From a bacterium (GTDB lineage: Bacteria; Muiribacteriota; Ozemobacteria; Ozemobacterales; Ozemobacteraceae), in assembly GCA_016192885.1 (NCBI GenBank), contig JACPTH010000190.1:3528-12537 (forward strand): a DNA stretch of 9,010 bases. Reading direction: 5' to 3'. Positions 1 to 7,064 of this stretch are shown piece after piece. The translations under genes were made by a program, and so were the position numbers. The notes beneath the pieces are model-generated. The model was not told the DNA's origin. It was given only the letters and a program-made list of their open reading frames with translations, and made no database searches. Numbering within the stretch: position 1 is the stretch's first letter; the number at the start of each line of letters is the position of its first letter.

Positions 1-950
1 GTAGGAAGTTCGGAGATTCCAACATGATTAACCCAAGCTCTTTGAAAAGTCCCCTTTTCAAGAACGCGGAGATCAGATTCATACATTTCTCGCCATGATT
101 CGTAAAAAAGCTTCCAATCAGAGGTTGAAGCGATTTCATTCCAACCTGAAAAAACCTCATCCGCTGATTCTTTAAGAGAATTGAATTGTCCCAAGGGGGA
201 GGAAGCTACGGCTGCAAAAACTATTTTCCCCGGGAAGCTCCAAACATCATAAGTCCAATTAACCCCGTTATCGGAGGCCATAACAAAACGCTCTCCCAAA
301 AACTTTGCGAACCCAAGATAATCGGCATCGGAACTATCCCAAGAAGAAAGTTGGACCATTGTGGGAAAAGTGGCGACGCCGGTGGGTTGAACCGCCTTTA
401 CTTCATCTTGAGGAAATTTAAAGTTACTGACTATGGAAGAAAGCTTTTCCTTAGCTTGCTTCAATGGCCCCTCAACCCAAATAGAAATATTGGGAAAAAC
501 TCTGGAACCTTTCTTCTTTGAATTCTCGAATTGAATATGCGACTGAATGGCATCGTTAATTGTTGGGGAACGGTCTCCAACTTTCCAGTTCGCCAGACCC
601 GCTGAAATATGCTTGCAAAGAACCAAAGCTTGTTCTTCTGATTCCGATGGGGAATAGGGAAGATAAAGCGCTAATTGAACAACCATTGGAGATTCAAGAA
701 TTCTCCAAAGCCCCCCCTTTCGATGTAACAACTTTTCTAAGGAAACATCCTTGGGTTCTGAGAGGCGCTCTTTTAAAAAAAGAGCGAATTCATGGCTACG
801 GCCACAACCGCGAATAACGGGAACATCAAAAGTCAAAACAAGTGTTGACACTTGAGATGAAACGTCTTCATGCCAGGTATAAAACCAAGGGTTAGCAGAA
901 AAACAAGAAACCGCAAAAAAAACAAAGCCAATGGTAAAAATCCGCTTCAA
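1..950 (-). CDS. Exported protein, possible degenerate M16-like peptidase (partial, C-terminus off window)
   Basis: The reading frame is open on the minus strand from here to the left edge, with no stop. I chose the TTG at 948-950 as start. It is preceded by AAAGGGGGTG, close to the ideal ribosome site, about 10 bases upstream, and it begins directly with a signal peptide (MKRIFTIGFVFFAVSC). An in-frame ATG at 984-986 would add 12 residues, but it lies about two bases from the predicted transcription start and has no ribosome site. AVSC could be a poor lipobox, so a lipoprotein is possible. About 316 residues are visible. The family is uncertain. A stretch beginning GGLWRILESP, and a later one with SSWDSSDADYLGFAKFLGERF-like spacing, resemble the two half-domains of M16 peptidases. 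The place of the zinc motif HxxEH reads HEFALFLKER, so it would be non-catalytic. Another exported family is equally possible. It is not co-transcribed by necessity with the upstream pyrophosphatase-like gene, because it has its own promoter. Confidence 0.7.
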   Translation of the reverse strand, partial: MKRIFTIGFVFFAVSCFSANPWFYTWHEDVSSQVSTLVLTFDVPVIRGCGRSHEFALFLKERLSEPKDVSLEKLLHRKGGLWRILESPMVVQLALYLPYSPSESEEQALVLCKHISAGLANWKVGDRSPTINDAIQSHIQFENSKKKGSRVFPNISIWVEGPLKQAKEKLSSIVSNFKFPQDEVKAVQPTGVATFPTMVQLSSWDSSDADYLGFAKFLGERFVMASDNGVNWTYDVWSFPGKIVFAAVASSPLGQFNSLKESADEVFSGWNEIASTSDWKLFYESWREMYESDLRVLEKGTFQRAWVNHVGISELP

Positions 951-956
951 AAACTT

Positions 957-971
957 TTGACACCCCCTTTG
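957..971 (-). promoter_or_regulatory. Ribosome binding site selecting the TTG start of the left-edge gene
   Basis: On the minus strand this stretch reads CCAAAGGGGGTG with one mismatch to the ideal AAAGGAGGTG. It sits about 10 bases before the TTG at 948-950. No comparable site precedes the in-frame ATG at 984-986. Confidence 0.6.
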
Positions 972-994
972 GAGGAAAAGTAACATATTGCCAG

Positions 995-1023
995 ATTATA
1001 TTCGCGTTATCGCAAAGGGTCAA
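995..1023 (-). promoter_or_regulatory. Sigma70-type promoter of the left-edge exported-protein gene
   Basis: On the minus strand the -35 box TTGACC (1018-1023) is followed by exactly 17 bases and then a perfect TATAAT -10 box (995-1000). The predicted transcription start is near 988, giving a leader of about 38 bases to the TTG start. It lies in the 114-base gap after the pyrophosphatase-like gene, so the downstream gene can be expressed on its own. Confidence 0.75.
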
Positions 1024-1064
1024 GAAAAAGCTGACAAAAAAAATTCCGTAATTGCAAGCAATAA

Positions 1065-3983
1065 TTAAAAATCAGAAAACCCTCCGTTTGATGCCGTTTC
1101 TGAAGCCTTGGTTTCGGTGGGAGGTGGGGGAACAGGCTGTACCGCTTCTGTACTCACGTTACTAATAGGTTTCGCGCTCGAAGAAACATCATCAGGCTTT
1201 GAAACATCATCAGGCTTTACTTCACCGATTTTTATTTCAGCCCCGCTTGTTTTTGCTTCACTTGCTACTGTTACAACCTCTTTGGGGGGGGCCTCTTTTG
1301 GAGTAGTGCTTTCCTCGAAACTATCAAAGCCGCCAGCTCCGGAAGGCGTTGAAGACGGGGTTTCGGTTGGCGTGGGAGTTTCATCAAATCCTTTAGAAAA
1401 ATCTTCGGAGCCGGTATTTTGAGATGTTCCTGCGTCGCTCTTGGTCGGGGGTTTAAGAGGCTCATCAAGGGGTTCGGATCCGATTTCCTCGGTGGAAGAG
1501 CCAAGTCCTGCATTATCTCCAAGTAGACCTTCCTCATCTTCGGGATTGATTGTTACCTCCGACCCCATTAGCGGATCTTCATCCCCAAAAAAACCTTCCT
1601 CCGTGCTTGCTTGAACGATTCCACCTTTTTCGTCGGGCAATTTGTACGGGCCTTCTCCGTTCTGCCATTGATCTCTTACATATTCACGAAATCTAACGCA
1701 TGCAGGCCTTAAGCCAAAAAGACTCGGGAGATACGATGAATAGGATGCCGTAAGACCCGCCACCGCGATCGCCACCATTGTCATTGTTTTAATGAAAACA
1801 TTTAAGGAGGGCCCTGAGGAATCTTTAAGATTGTTTCCGACCATGCCTCCCACCACGGCAACTTTATGAACATCCCCACCCTTTCCGCCAAATTTGCCCG
1901 ATTCAACGAATCTTTTTGCGCTGTCCCAAATTCCGCCTGAGTTAACGGCAAAAAGCGCCAAACAAAAGCAACTCACAGTTCCGCCGAGCAAAAACCCCAA
2001 AACTCCGTTAGGGCCCAAAAACAACCCTAAAAAAATTGGAAAAGCGGTTGCCAAGGAAATTGGAAAAACCATTTCTTGGTGAGAAGCTTTTGTTGATAAG
2101 GAGACACACGCTGAATAGTCGGCTTTTGCTCCTCCTTCTCCTTTGGCAAGTCCCGGAATTTCCTTAAACTGTCGGCGAATTTCTTCAACTATTTGTTGAG
2201 AAATTCTGCTGACCCCTTGCATGCTAAGTCCTAAAAACACCAATGAAATTACGACGCCAAGAAAGACTCCAACCATAACTTGGGGGTCAAGTACATTTAC
2301 GTTGTAATACGTCATGAAATCGTTAACGGTCGCGCTTGCCAGGAGAACCGCCTTCTTCTCGGGAAAAATGTATCTATCAAGTATTTCAGGGTTTGAAAGG
2401 GTGGTGATTTTAAATAATCCCGCGTGCAGTTCTTCAATGTAGGCGCCAAGTAAGGAAACCACGGTTAGGACCGCGGAACCAACCGAAAGACCCTTGACCA
2501 TGGTTCCTAGGGCCGCTCCCGAAGCGTCTAATGAGCCGACCCTTTTTTTCCCTTCAGGGGGAAGATTAGATAATTCGGCGAGGGTGTTTGCATTTTTAGC
2601 GATTGCTCCGAAAGCGCTAACTGAAAGGGTAACTCCGAGGGTCGAAACCATTCCTACCGCTGCCAGGGATATCCCGTACAGGCCCATAAGGGTGTTATCA
2701 AATCCTCCGCCAAACTCAAAGGAGGCCAATAGCGCGAAACATATTGAAATAACCGGAATCCCCGTAGACAACATACCGTTGGACAAACCATTAATGAGTA
2801 GCGCATAGGGACCGATATTTGCTTGATTGGCGGCATTTTGAGCAGGTTCCAAATCGAGAGAGGTATAGTGTTCCGCGACCCATCCGATAATAAAAGAACA
2901 AAACAGACCGCTTAGAATTGACCCGATAAGTCGAAATTGGCTGGACACAAAAATCCAAACCAATATTATCGAAACTATCGCCAACAAAATTGAAATGATT
3001 AGAATTCCATTTTTTAATACACCTACCAGATCTTTTGGCCCAAGTTCTTCGGTTTCACCAATCTTCACTAGGTAAACGCTTAAAACGGAAAAAATTGTTC
3101 CAAACCCGGCAAGAACTAATGGAAGAAGGATTGCGTGAATTTGAAGATTTAGCAGGGAAGGACTAGCGAATGCTGCTGATCCCAAGACCATCGCAGCAAG
3201 AATAGAACAACAAAAAGATTCGTAAAGATCTGCAGCCATCCCGGAGACGCCGGAAATGTTCTCCCCTATATTTTCAGCCATTAACGCGGGGTTTCGAAGA
3301 TCGACATCGGCCAAATTGGCTTCCACTTTTCCGCCCAAATATGCCGCGGAACCCGCGGCGGCACCCCAAAGCCCCCCGCCCACCCGCGAAAATAAGGCGT
3401 AACAACTGGCTCCAATCCCAAATGTTAGCATGACAGTGGTAACTTCGCCGACATCTTTTAAGGAAAACCCTGCAAAAAAGCTTTCTCTCAATTCATCACG
3501 ATGAACTAAAACATAATTTAAAATTTTCCACCAAATTGAAATGTCCAAAAGTCCCAAACTGACAACCATTAAGCCCGCAACAGCACCGCTTCGAAAAGCG
3601 ATTAGGAAAGCCTGGCTTAATGATTTTCCCGCGCTAAAAGCGACTCTGTTCGCCGCATTTGCTGATGCCTTAATGCCAAGATAACCGCTTATGGCGCTGA
3701 AAAGACCTCCGGAAAGGAAGGCGATGGGCAGCCATGGGCTTTGGACTCTAAGAATAAAAGCTAAAAACGCGAAAAAACCGCAGGCAACCACAAAAAACAT
3801 GCCAATTATTTGGTAATTTGACCAAAGATAAGAAAGAGCGCCCTCTTTGAAATTCGATGCGGCTTCTTTTGATTGGTCCGTTCCTTGCTCACTTTCCATC
3901 ATTTGGGAATGGAAAACATAAGCAAACAAAAGCCCTATGATTGAACTGATTGGCGCAATCCAAAACAAATTTTGTATGTCCAT
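1065..3983 (-). CDS. Membrane-bound pyrophosphatase-like protein with degenerate active site and long disordered tail
   Basis: The protein has 972 residues: a membrane pyrophosphatase-like domain (about 1-760, many hydrophobic helices) plus an acidic Ser/Thr/Pro-rich tail (about 770-972). Family members usually have roughly 650-800 residues, pump H+ or Na+, and hydrolyse pyrophosphate at a cytoplasmic Mg site. The fold is clear from GMAADLYESF (248-257), WDSAKRFVE (686-694) and LKDSSGPSLN (719-728). The catalytic motifs are altered. In plant-enzyme numbering recalled from memory, K250 is A208, D253 is G211, D257 is Y215, D279 and D283 are E237 and E241, D287 is G245, D507 is K463, N534 is A490, D723 is G713 and D727 is N717. 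R200, K219, D252, D687, K690, K720, D721 and K732 are kept. Activity as a pyrophosphatase is therefore unlikely. The start is the ATG with a GGGGAGG ribosome site 4-5 bases upstream. Family membership is certain; the function is not. I give no hppA symbol for that reason. Confidence 0.93.
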   Translation of the reverse strand: MDIQNLFWIAPISSIIGLLFAYVFHSQMMESEQGTDQSKEAASNFKEGALSYLWSNYQIIGMFFVVACGFFAFLAFILRVQSPWLPIAFLSGGLFSAISGYLGIKASANAANRVAFSAGKSLSQAFLIAFRSGAVAGLMVVSLGLLDISIWWKILNYVLVHRDELRESFFAGFSLKDVGEVTTVMLTFGIGASCYALFSRVGGGLWGAAAGSAAYLGGKVEANLADVDLRNPALMAENIGENISGVSGMAADLYESFCCSILAAMVLGSAAFASPSLLNLQIHAILLPLVLAGFGTIFSVLSVYLVKIGETEELGPKDLVGVLKNGILIISILLAIVSIILVWIFVSSQFRLIGSILSGLFCSFIIGWVAEHYTSLDLEPAQNAANQANIGPYALLINGLSNGMLSTGIPVISICFALLASFEFGGGFDNTLMGLYGISLAAVGMVSTLGVTLSVSAFGAIAKNANTLAELSNLPPEGKKRVGSLDASGAALGTMVKGLSVGSAVLTVVSLLGAYIEELHAGLFKITTLSNPEILDRYIFPEKKAVLLASATVNDFMTYYNVNVLDPQVMVGVFLGVVISLVFLGLSMQGVSRISQQIVEEIRRQFKEIPGLAKGEGGAKADYSACVSLSTKASHQEMVFPISLATAFPIFLGLFLGPNGVLGFLLGGTVSCFCLALFAVNSGGIWDSAKRFVESGKFGGKGGDVHKVAVVGGMVGNNLKDSSGPSLNVFIKTMTMVAIAVAGLTASYSSYLPSLFGLRPACVRFREYVRDQWQNGEGPYKLPDEKGGIVQASTEEGFFGDEDPLMGSEVTINPEDEEGLLGDNAGLGSSTEEIGSEPLDEPLKPPTKSDAGTSQNTGSEDFSKGFDETPTPTETPSSTPSGAGGFDSFEESTTPKEAPPKEVVTVASEAKTSGAEIKIGEVKPDDVSKPDDVSSSAKPISNVSTEAVQPVPPPPTETKASETASNGGFSDF
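1183..1218 (-). repeat. 18-base tandem duplication in the tail coding region
   Basis: Two perfect adjacent copies of GAAACATCATCAGGCTTT (plus-strand reading) lie at 1183-1200 and 1201-1218. They are in frame and give KPDDVS twice, at residues 923-934 of the pyrophosphatase-like protein. This looks like a recent slippage or duplication event in a low-complexity linker. Confidence 0.9.
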
Positions 3984-3986
3984 GAA

Positions 3987-3995
3987 ACCTCCCCT
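3987..3995 (-). promoter_or_regulatory. Ribosome binding site of the pyrophosphatase-like gene
   Basis: On the minus strand AAAAGGGGAGGTTTC directly precedes the ATG at 3981-3983. The GGGGAGG core is nearly ideal, with a slightly short spacing of about 4 bases, and it fixes this ATG as the start. Confidence 0.75.
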
Positions 3996-4077
3996 TTTAA
4001 ACCCTCATGACGGAAGTATCAAAGCAAAAGTCTTTATCATAAAATATTGAATTGTTGATGAGAGCTTTTAGTGTGTC

Positions 4078-4107
4078 ATTATATCTATATGTTGTTTGCA
4101 TTGTCAA
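4078..4107 (-). promoter_or_regulatory. Consensus sigma70 promoter for the pyrophosphatase-like gene
   Basis: On the minus strand a perfect TTGACA (4102-4107) is separated by 18 bases from a perfect TATAAT (4078-4083). The start of transcription should lie near 4070, leaving a leader of about 87 bases. Two exact consensus boxes predict strong, probably constitutive expression. No operator was recognised over it. Confidence 0.8.
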
Positions 4108-4243
4108 GGCAACGAAACAGGTCTCGCCAATTCTCATTTCAAGGATTGGCGCCTATTTGTAAGATGTTTCTCAATGTAGGCTCCATTCTCAAATGGATTA
4201 TTGCCTACTACCGCTACAAACTCTTCCTTTGAAACAAGCTACC

Positions 4244-4252
4244 TGTTATAAT
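4244..4252 (+). promoter_or_regulatory. Extended -10 promoter candidate for the ABC exporter operon
   Basis: TGTTATAAT fits the extended -10 form TGnTATAAT exactly. No good -35 box is present at 16-18 bases, which this promoter class tolerates. Transcription would start near 4259 and give a leader of about 230 bases that includes the inverted-repeat element at 4291-4440. Confidence 0.45.
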
Positions 4253-4290
4253 TCCGGAAAAAAGCGCTAAAGGTCCCAAAAAAATGCTCC

Positions 4291-4440
4291 GCTTCCGTTA
4301 ACTTAAGCATGCCTCATGTCATCTCGAACGAATTTGAGAGATCAAAATCTTCACCAAAAGTGCAAAGAGATTTCTGTTGCGCGACGCCTCCCTTCGAAAA
4401 TGACAAAGGAGGTGCAGCCTTCTGCTTAAGTTAACGGCAG
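4291..4440. repeat. Nested inverted-repeat (MITE- or REP-like) intergenic element
   Basis: The outer arms are a perfect 15-base inverted repeat, CCGTTAACTTAAGCA at 4295-4309 and its complement at 4423-4437. Inside lies a second, imperfect palindrome whose ends are GTCAT (4318-4322) and ATGAC (4400-4404), with matching GAA-rich inner parts such as TCGAACGAA against TCGAAGGGA. The inner palindrome has the look of a dispersed repeat type seen between genes in many bacteria, in which GTCATTnCGAA-type ends face each other. This recognition is from memory. No transposase is present, so it would be non-autonomous or a structured RNA-forming repeat. Confidence 0.65.
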
Positions 4441-4489
4441 TGGAAAATGGTCAGGGGCGTCTGTTTTAGGGCTAGGGAGATGAACCAAA

Positions 4490-5476
4490 ATGGCGATAGG
4501 AATTGAGGTTGATGGCATAGAAAAAACTTTTTTTGTCGCCGAGAAAGAGACCGGAGTTTTGGGGGCCATTCGCGGTCTTTTCAATCGTCGATATAGGAGG
4601 TTAAAAGCTCTGGATTCCCTTTCTTTTTCAATCCAGTCAGGGGAAATGATCGGGTTTATCGGCCCAAACGGCGCAGGCAAAAGCACGACGATAAAAATTC
4701 TTTCGGGAATATTGCTTCCTGATAAGGGAAAATGCGAAGTCCTTGGAATTACACCATGGGAAAACAGAATTTCTCATGTTAGCCGTATCGGAGTGGTATT
4801 CGGGCAACGAACCCAACTTTGGTGGGATCTTCCCGTAATTGAATCGTTTGAGCTTTTAAGGGATATTTATCGAGTTCCGAATGAAAGATACAGGCAAAAT
4901 TTGGATGAGCTCTCTCAAATGCTTGATTTGACTTCCATCTTTAATATTCCCGTTAGGCAACTTAGTCTTGGACAACGGATGCGATGCGATTTAACCGCGG
5001 CGCTTTTACATTCTCCTTCCATACTCTTTCTTGACGAGCCTACAATTGGCTTGGATGCTCCTTCCAAACTGGCGGTAAGAGGTTTTTTAAGCAGACTTAA
5101 CAAAACTCTTGGAACCACCATCATCATTACGACTCACGATCTTGACGACATTGAATCGCTTTGCAAGCGTGTACTTGTAATAAATAGCGGACGCCTATTG
5201 TTTGACGGTTGTCTTGAAGATTTAAGAAAGAGTTTCTTCCGAGAAAGACGGCTAAAAATAGATTTTGATGAATGCAACTCCGATTTTCATGTATTAGATT
5301 TAAAAATTGTTTCTCGCGAAGGTAATCGCATAATTTTTTCATTTGACCCGGAAAGCATTTCGGCACCGGTGCTAATTCAAAAGATCGCGGAAAAACATAA
5401 CATACGAGATATTTTTGTCGAAAATCCTCCCATTGAGGAAGTGATTTCCCGCTTGTACCATGACTCAAATAAATGA
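4490..5476 (+). CDS. ABC-2 exporter ATP-binding protein (COG4586-type)
   Basis: This 328-residue ATPase energises an export complex formed with the two permeases encoded next. Visible motifs are Walker A GPNGAGKST (58-66), the Q-loop in FGQRTQLWWDLPV (Q106), the signature LSLGQ (158-162), Walker B ILFLDEP (178-184), the D-loop GLDAPSK (187-193) and the H-loop H216. The long segment before Walker A, with GLFNRRYRRLKALD, and the FGQRTQLWWDLPV run are typical of the COG4586 branch, whose members pair with COG4587 and COG3694 permeases. Characterised relatives of this three-gene arrangement include actinobacterial exporters of viologen-like compounds, but the substrate here cannot be inferred. 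The C-terminal part (about 250-328) is the usual accessory region. All catalytic motifs are intact. The stop overlaps the next start (ATGA), indicating translational coupling. Start: AGGGAGA ribosome site about 10 bases upstream. Confidence 0.95.
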   Translation: MAIGIEVDGIEKTFFVAEKETGVLGAIRGLFNRRYRRLKALDSLSFSIQSGEMIGFIGPNGAGKSTTIKILSGILLPDKGKCEVLGITPWENRISHVSRIGVVFGQRTQLWWDLPVIESFELLRDIYRVPNERYRQNLDELSQMLDLTSIFNIPVRQLSLGQRMRCDLTAALLHSPSILFLDEPTIGLDAPSKLAVRGFLSRLNKTLGTTIIITTHDLDDIESLCKRVLVINSGRLLFDGCLEDLRKSFFRERRLKIDFDECNSDFHVLDLKIVSREGNRIIFSFDPESISAPVLIQKIAEKHNIRDIFVENPPIEEVISRLYHDSNK

Positions 5477-6261
5477 ATCCTTACCTATCCATCGTTTTAA
5501 CTCGCGTAAAGATGTTGCTGCAATACCGCGTCGCCGCCCTGGCAGGGATCTCAACGCAATTATTTTGGGGATTGATACGGGTTATGATTTTCGGAGCTTT
5601 TTACGAAAAATCCGGTAACCAAACTCTTACCTTTAGCGAGTGCGTAATTTACATTTGGCTTGGCCAAGCGATTTTCGCGATGTTTCCATGGTATCCCGAT
5701 CATGAAATCCAAGCCATGGTAAGATCCGGAAATATCGCTTATGAGCTTTCAAGGCCGATTGATCTTTACTGGTTTTGGTTTTTTAGAGCTTTTGCAACCC
5801 GGGCCGCTCCCACCCTTCTTCGTAGTTTTCCAATTTTCCTGATCGCAGGGTTATTTTTCGGCCTAAAGATCCCTTCAGATTTTTCGCACCTGCTTGGATG
5901 GCTTATTGCAACTCTGGGGGGCCTTGCTCTTAGCGCCTCGATTTCCGCAATTTTGTCGATATCCGTTCTTTTTACCCTTAACGGAGATGGAGTTACCAAA
6001 CTTTTCCCGGCGGTTGCTTACATTTTTTCGGGTATGATCGTCCCCCTCCCTCTTTTTCCAGAAAGCTGGCAGTTGTTTCTGAAAGCCCTCCCATTTAGCG
6101 CATTTCTCGATGCTCCATTTAAGATCTACATAGGGAAAGTTTCCAATGATGAATTTCTTTCGATTCTAGCTCATCAGGCCGCATGGGTGCTTTTCTTCGT
6201 TTTCACCGGAAAATTCCTCTTGAATAGGGCCGTTCGCAGAATCACGGTACAAGGAGGGTAA
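5473..6261 (+). CDS. ABC-2 type permease, first subunit (COG4587-type)
   Basis: This is a 262-residue integral membrane protein with about six hydrophobic segments, forming half of the exporter channel. Family-like features are the N-terminal cytoplasmic stretch ending in QYRVAALAG, the loop VRSGNIAYELSRPIDLYW (about 82-99), and the segment FSGMIVPLPLFPESW (about 185-199) followed by the conserved DAPFKIYIG pattern. The length is normal for the family. The start overlaps the ATPase stop by four bases (ATGA), so it is probably translated by coupling. Its last codons contain the ribosome site of the second permease. It likely works as a heterodimer with the following subunit. Substrate unknown. 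Confidence 0.92.
   Translation: MNPYLSIVLTRVKMLLQYRVAALAGISTQLFWGLIRVMIFGAFYEKSGNQTLTFSECVIYIWLGQAIFAMFPWYPDHEIQAMVRSGNIAYELSRPIDLYWFWFFRAFATRAAPTLLRSFPIFLIAGLFFGLKIPSDFSHLLGWLIATLGGLALSASISAILSISVLFTLNGDGVTKLFPAVAYIFSGMIVPLPLFPESWQLFLKALPFSAFLDAPFKIYIGKVSNDEFLSILAHQAAWVLFFVFTGKFLLNRAVRRITVQGG
6251..6257 (+). promoter_or_regulatory. Ribosome binding site selecting the TTG start of permease 2
   Basis: AAGGAGG lies inside the last codons of the first permease and ends 6 bases before TTG at 6264-6266. This ideal site and spacing support the unusual TTG start. Confidence 0.85.
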
Positions 6262-6263
6262 AC

Positions 6264-7064
6264 TTGAAGGATTTGCGCTTGTACTTTCGTCTTGTTTCCG
6301 TTTCGATTAAAAGCCAGATGGAATATCGCGCTTCTTTTTTAATGACGAGCTTTGGAAACTTTCTTCTTACCGGTATCGATTTTGTCGGAGTTTGGGTATT
6401 GTTTTCAAGGTTTGGAAAACTCAAAGACTGGTCGCTACCTGAGGCTGCGATTTTATATGGGATTATTAATATGGGTTTCGCTCTCTCCGAAGCCGTATTT
6501 CGAGGTTTTGACACCTTCGATCGAATGGTAAAATCCGGGGACTTTGACAGAGTTTTGTTAAGACCCCGAAACACCGTCATTCAAATTCTCGGGCAAGAGC
6601 TCCAAATGATGCGAATCGGCCGCTTTTCCCAAGGATTGGCGGTAATCCTTTGGGGGGGATTAAAGCTGAAAATATTTTTTTCAATTCCCTGCCTTGCGCT
6701 TTTGTTATTTGCGATCCTTGGAAGCGCAGCCCTATTTTCCGGGCTTTTTGTTTTGCAGGCGACCCTTTCATTTTGGACAATCGATTCATTGGAGATTGTA
6801 AACACAGTAACTTATGGAGGAGTTGAAACGGCGCAGTTTCCTTTGAGCATTTACAATAGATGGTTTAGAGGTTTTTTCACATTTGTAATTCCCCTCGCTT
6901 GCATTAACTATTTTCCAGCGCACGCGATCCTGGGGAAAAAAGATGTTTTGGGGTACCCCGAATTCTTCGGATGGGTTTCCCCTTTTTTTGGTTTTGCTTT
7001 CCTTTGGTTTTGTTTTAAAATATGGGAGTTCGGTGTGCGGAATTACAAATCCACCGGAAGTTGA
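6264..7064 (+). CDS. ABC-2 type permease, second subunit (COG3694-type)
   Basis: This 266-residue membrane protein has about six hydrophobic segments and is the partner permease of the preceding subunit. Family signatures are the loop MVKSGDFDRVLLRPRNTV (about 85-102), the following ELQMMRIGR helix (about 112-120), and the PLSIYNRWFRGFFTFVIPLA region with YFPAHAILGKKD after it. It starts with TTG two bases after the previous stop, behind a perfect AAGGAGG. Gene order ATPase, permease, permease with overlaps or near-zero gaps is the standard layout of this exporter class. No sign of damage. A dedicated substrate-binding protein is absent, as expected for an exporter. Confidence 0.92.
   Translation: MKDLRLYFRLVSVSIKSQMEYRASFLMTSFGNFLLTGIDFVGVWVLFSRFGKLKDWSLPEAAILYGIINMGFALSEAVFRGFDTFDRMVKSGDFDRVLLRPRNTVIQILGQELQMMRIGRFSQGLAVILWGGLKLKIFFSIPCLALLLFAILGSAALFSGLFVLQATLSFWTIDSLEIVNTVTYGGVETAQFPLSIYNRWFRGFFTFVIPLACINYFPAHAILGKKDVLGYPEFFGWVSPFFGFAFLWFCFKIWEFGVRNYKSTGS

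Larger units (their letters stand above)
3984..4489. other. Divergent intergenic region of 506 bases
   Basis: This gap separates the minus-strand pyrophosphatase-like gene from the plus-strand ABC operon. It contains the leader and consensus promoter of the former (3984-4107), an extended -10 box facing right (4244-4252), and a nested inverted-repeat element (about 4291-4440). It ends with the ATPase ribosome site AGGGAGA (4474-4480), about 10 bases before the ATG at 4490. I see no gene, RNA or recognised operator in 4108-4243. Confidence 0.7.

Noticed and set aside
186..817. Plus-strand open frames at 186-521 and 560-817
   Set aside because: The minus strand is continuously open through this region with a signal peptide, ribosome site and promoter. 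The plus frames have no ribosome site and a composition typical of antisense shadows.
1024..1064. Terminator after the pyrophosphatase-like gene
   Set aside because: A run of eight T follows the gene on the minus strand, but the only hairpin (ATTGCTTGCAAT) has a loop of two bases and is too weak to call.
1065..3983. Calling this gene a working Na+ or H+ pumping pyrophosphatase
   Set aside because: The family match is clear, but too many of the conserved Mg/PPi residues are replaced for catalysis to be assumed.
4141..4200. Short match of TCAATGTAGGC...CC to the pyrophosphatase-like gene near 2434-2446
   Set aside because: A single match of about a dozen bases in 9 kb without a second copy or repeat structure is compatible with chance.
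4426..4686. Minus-strand open frame overlapping the ATPase start
   Set aside because: It is the antisense of the ATPase Walker A region and has no coding signals of its own.
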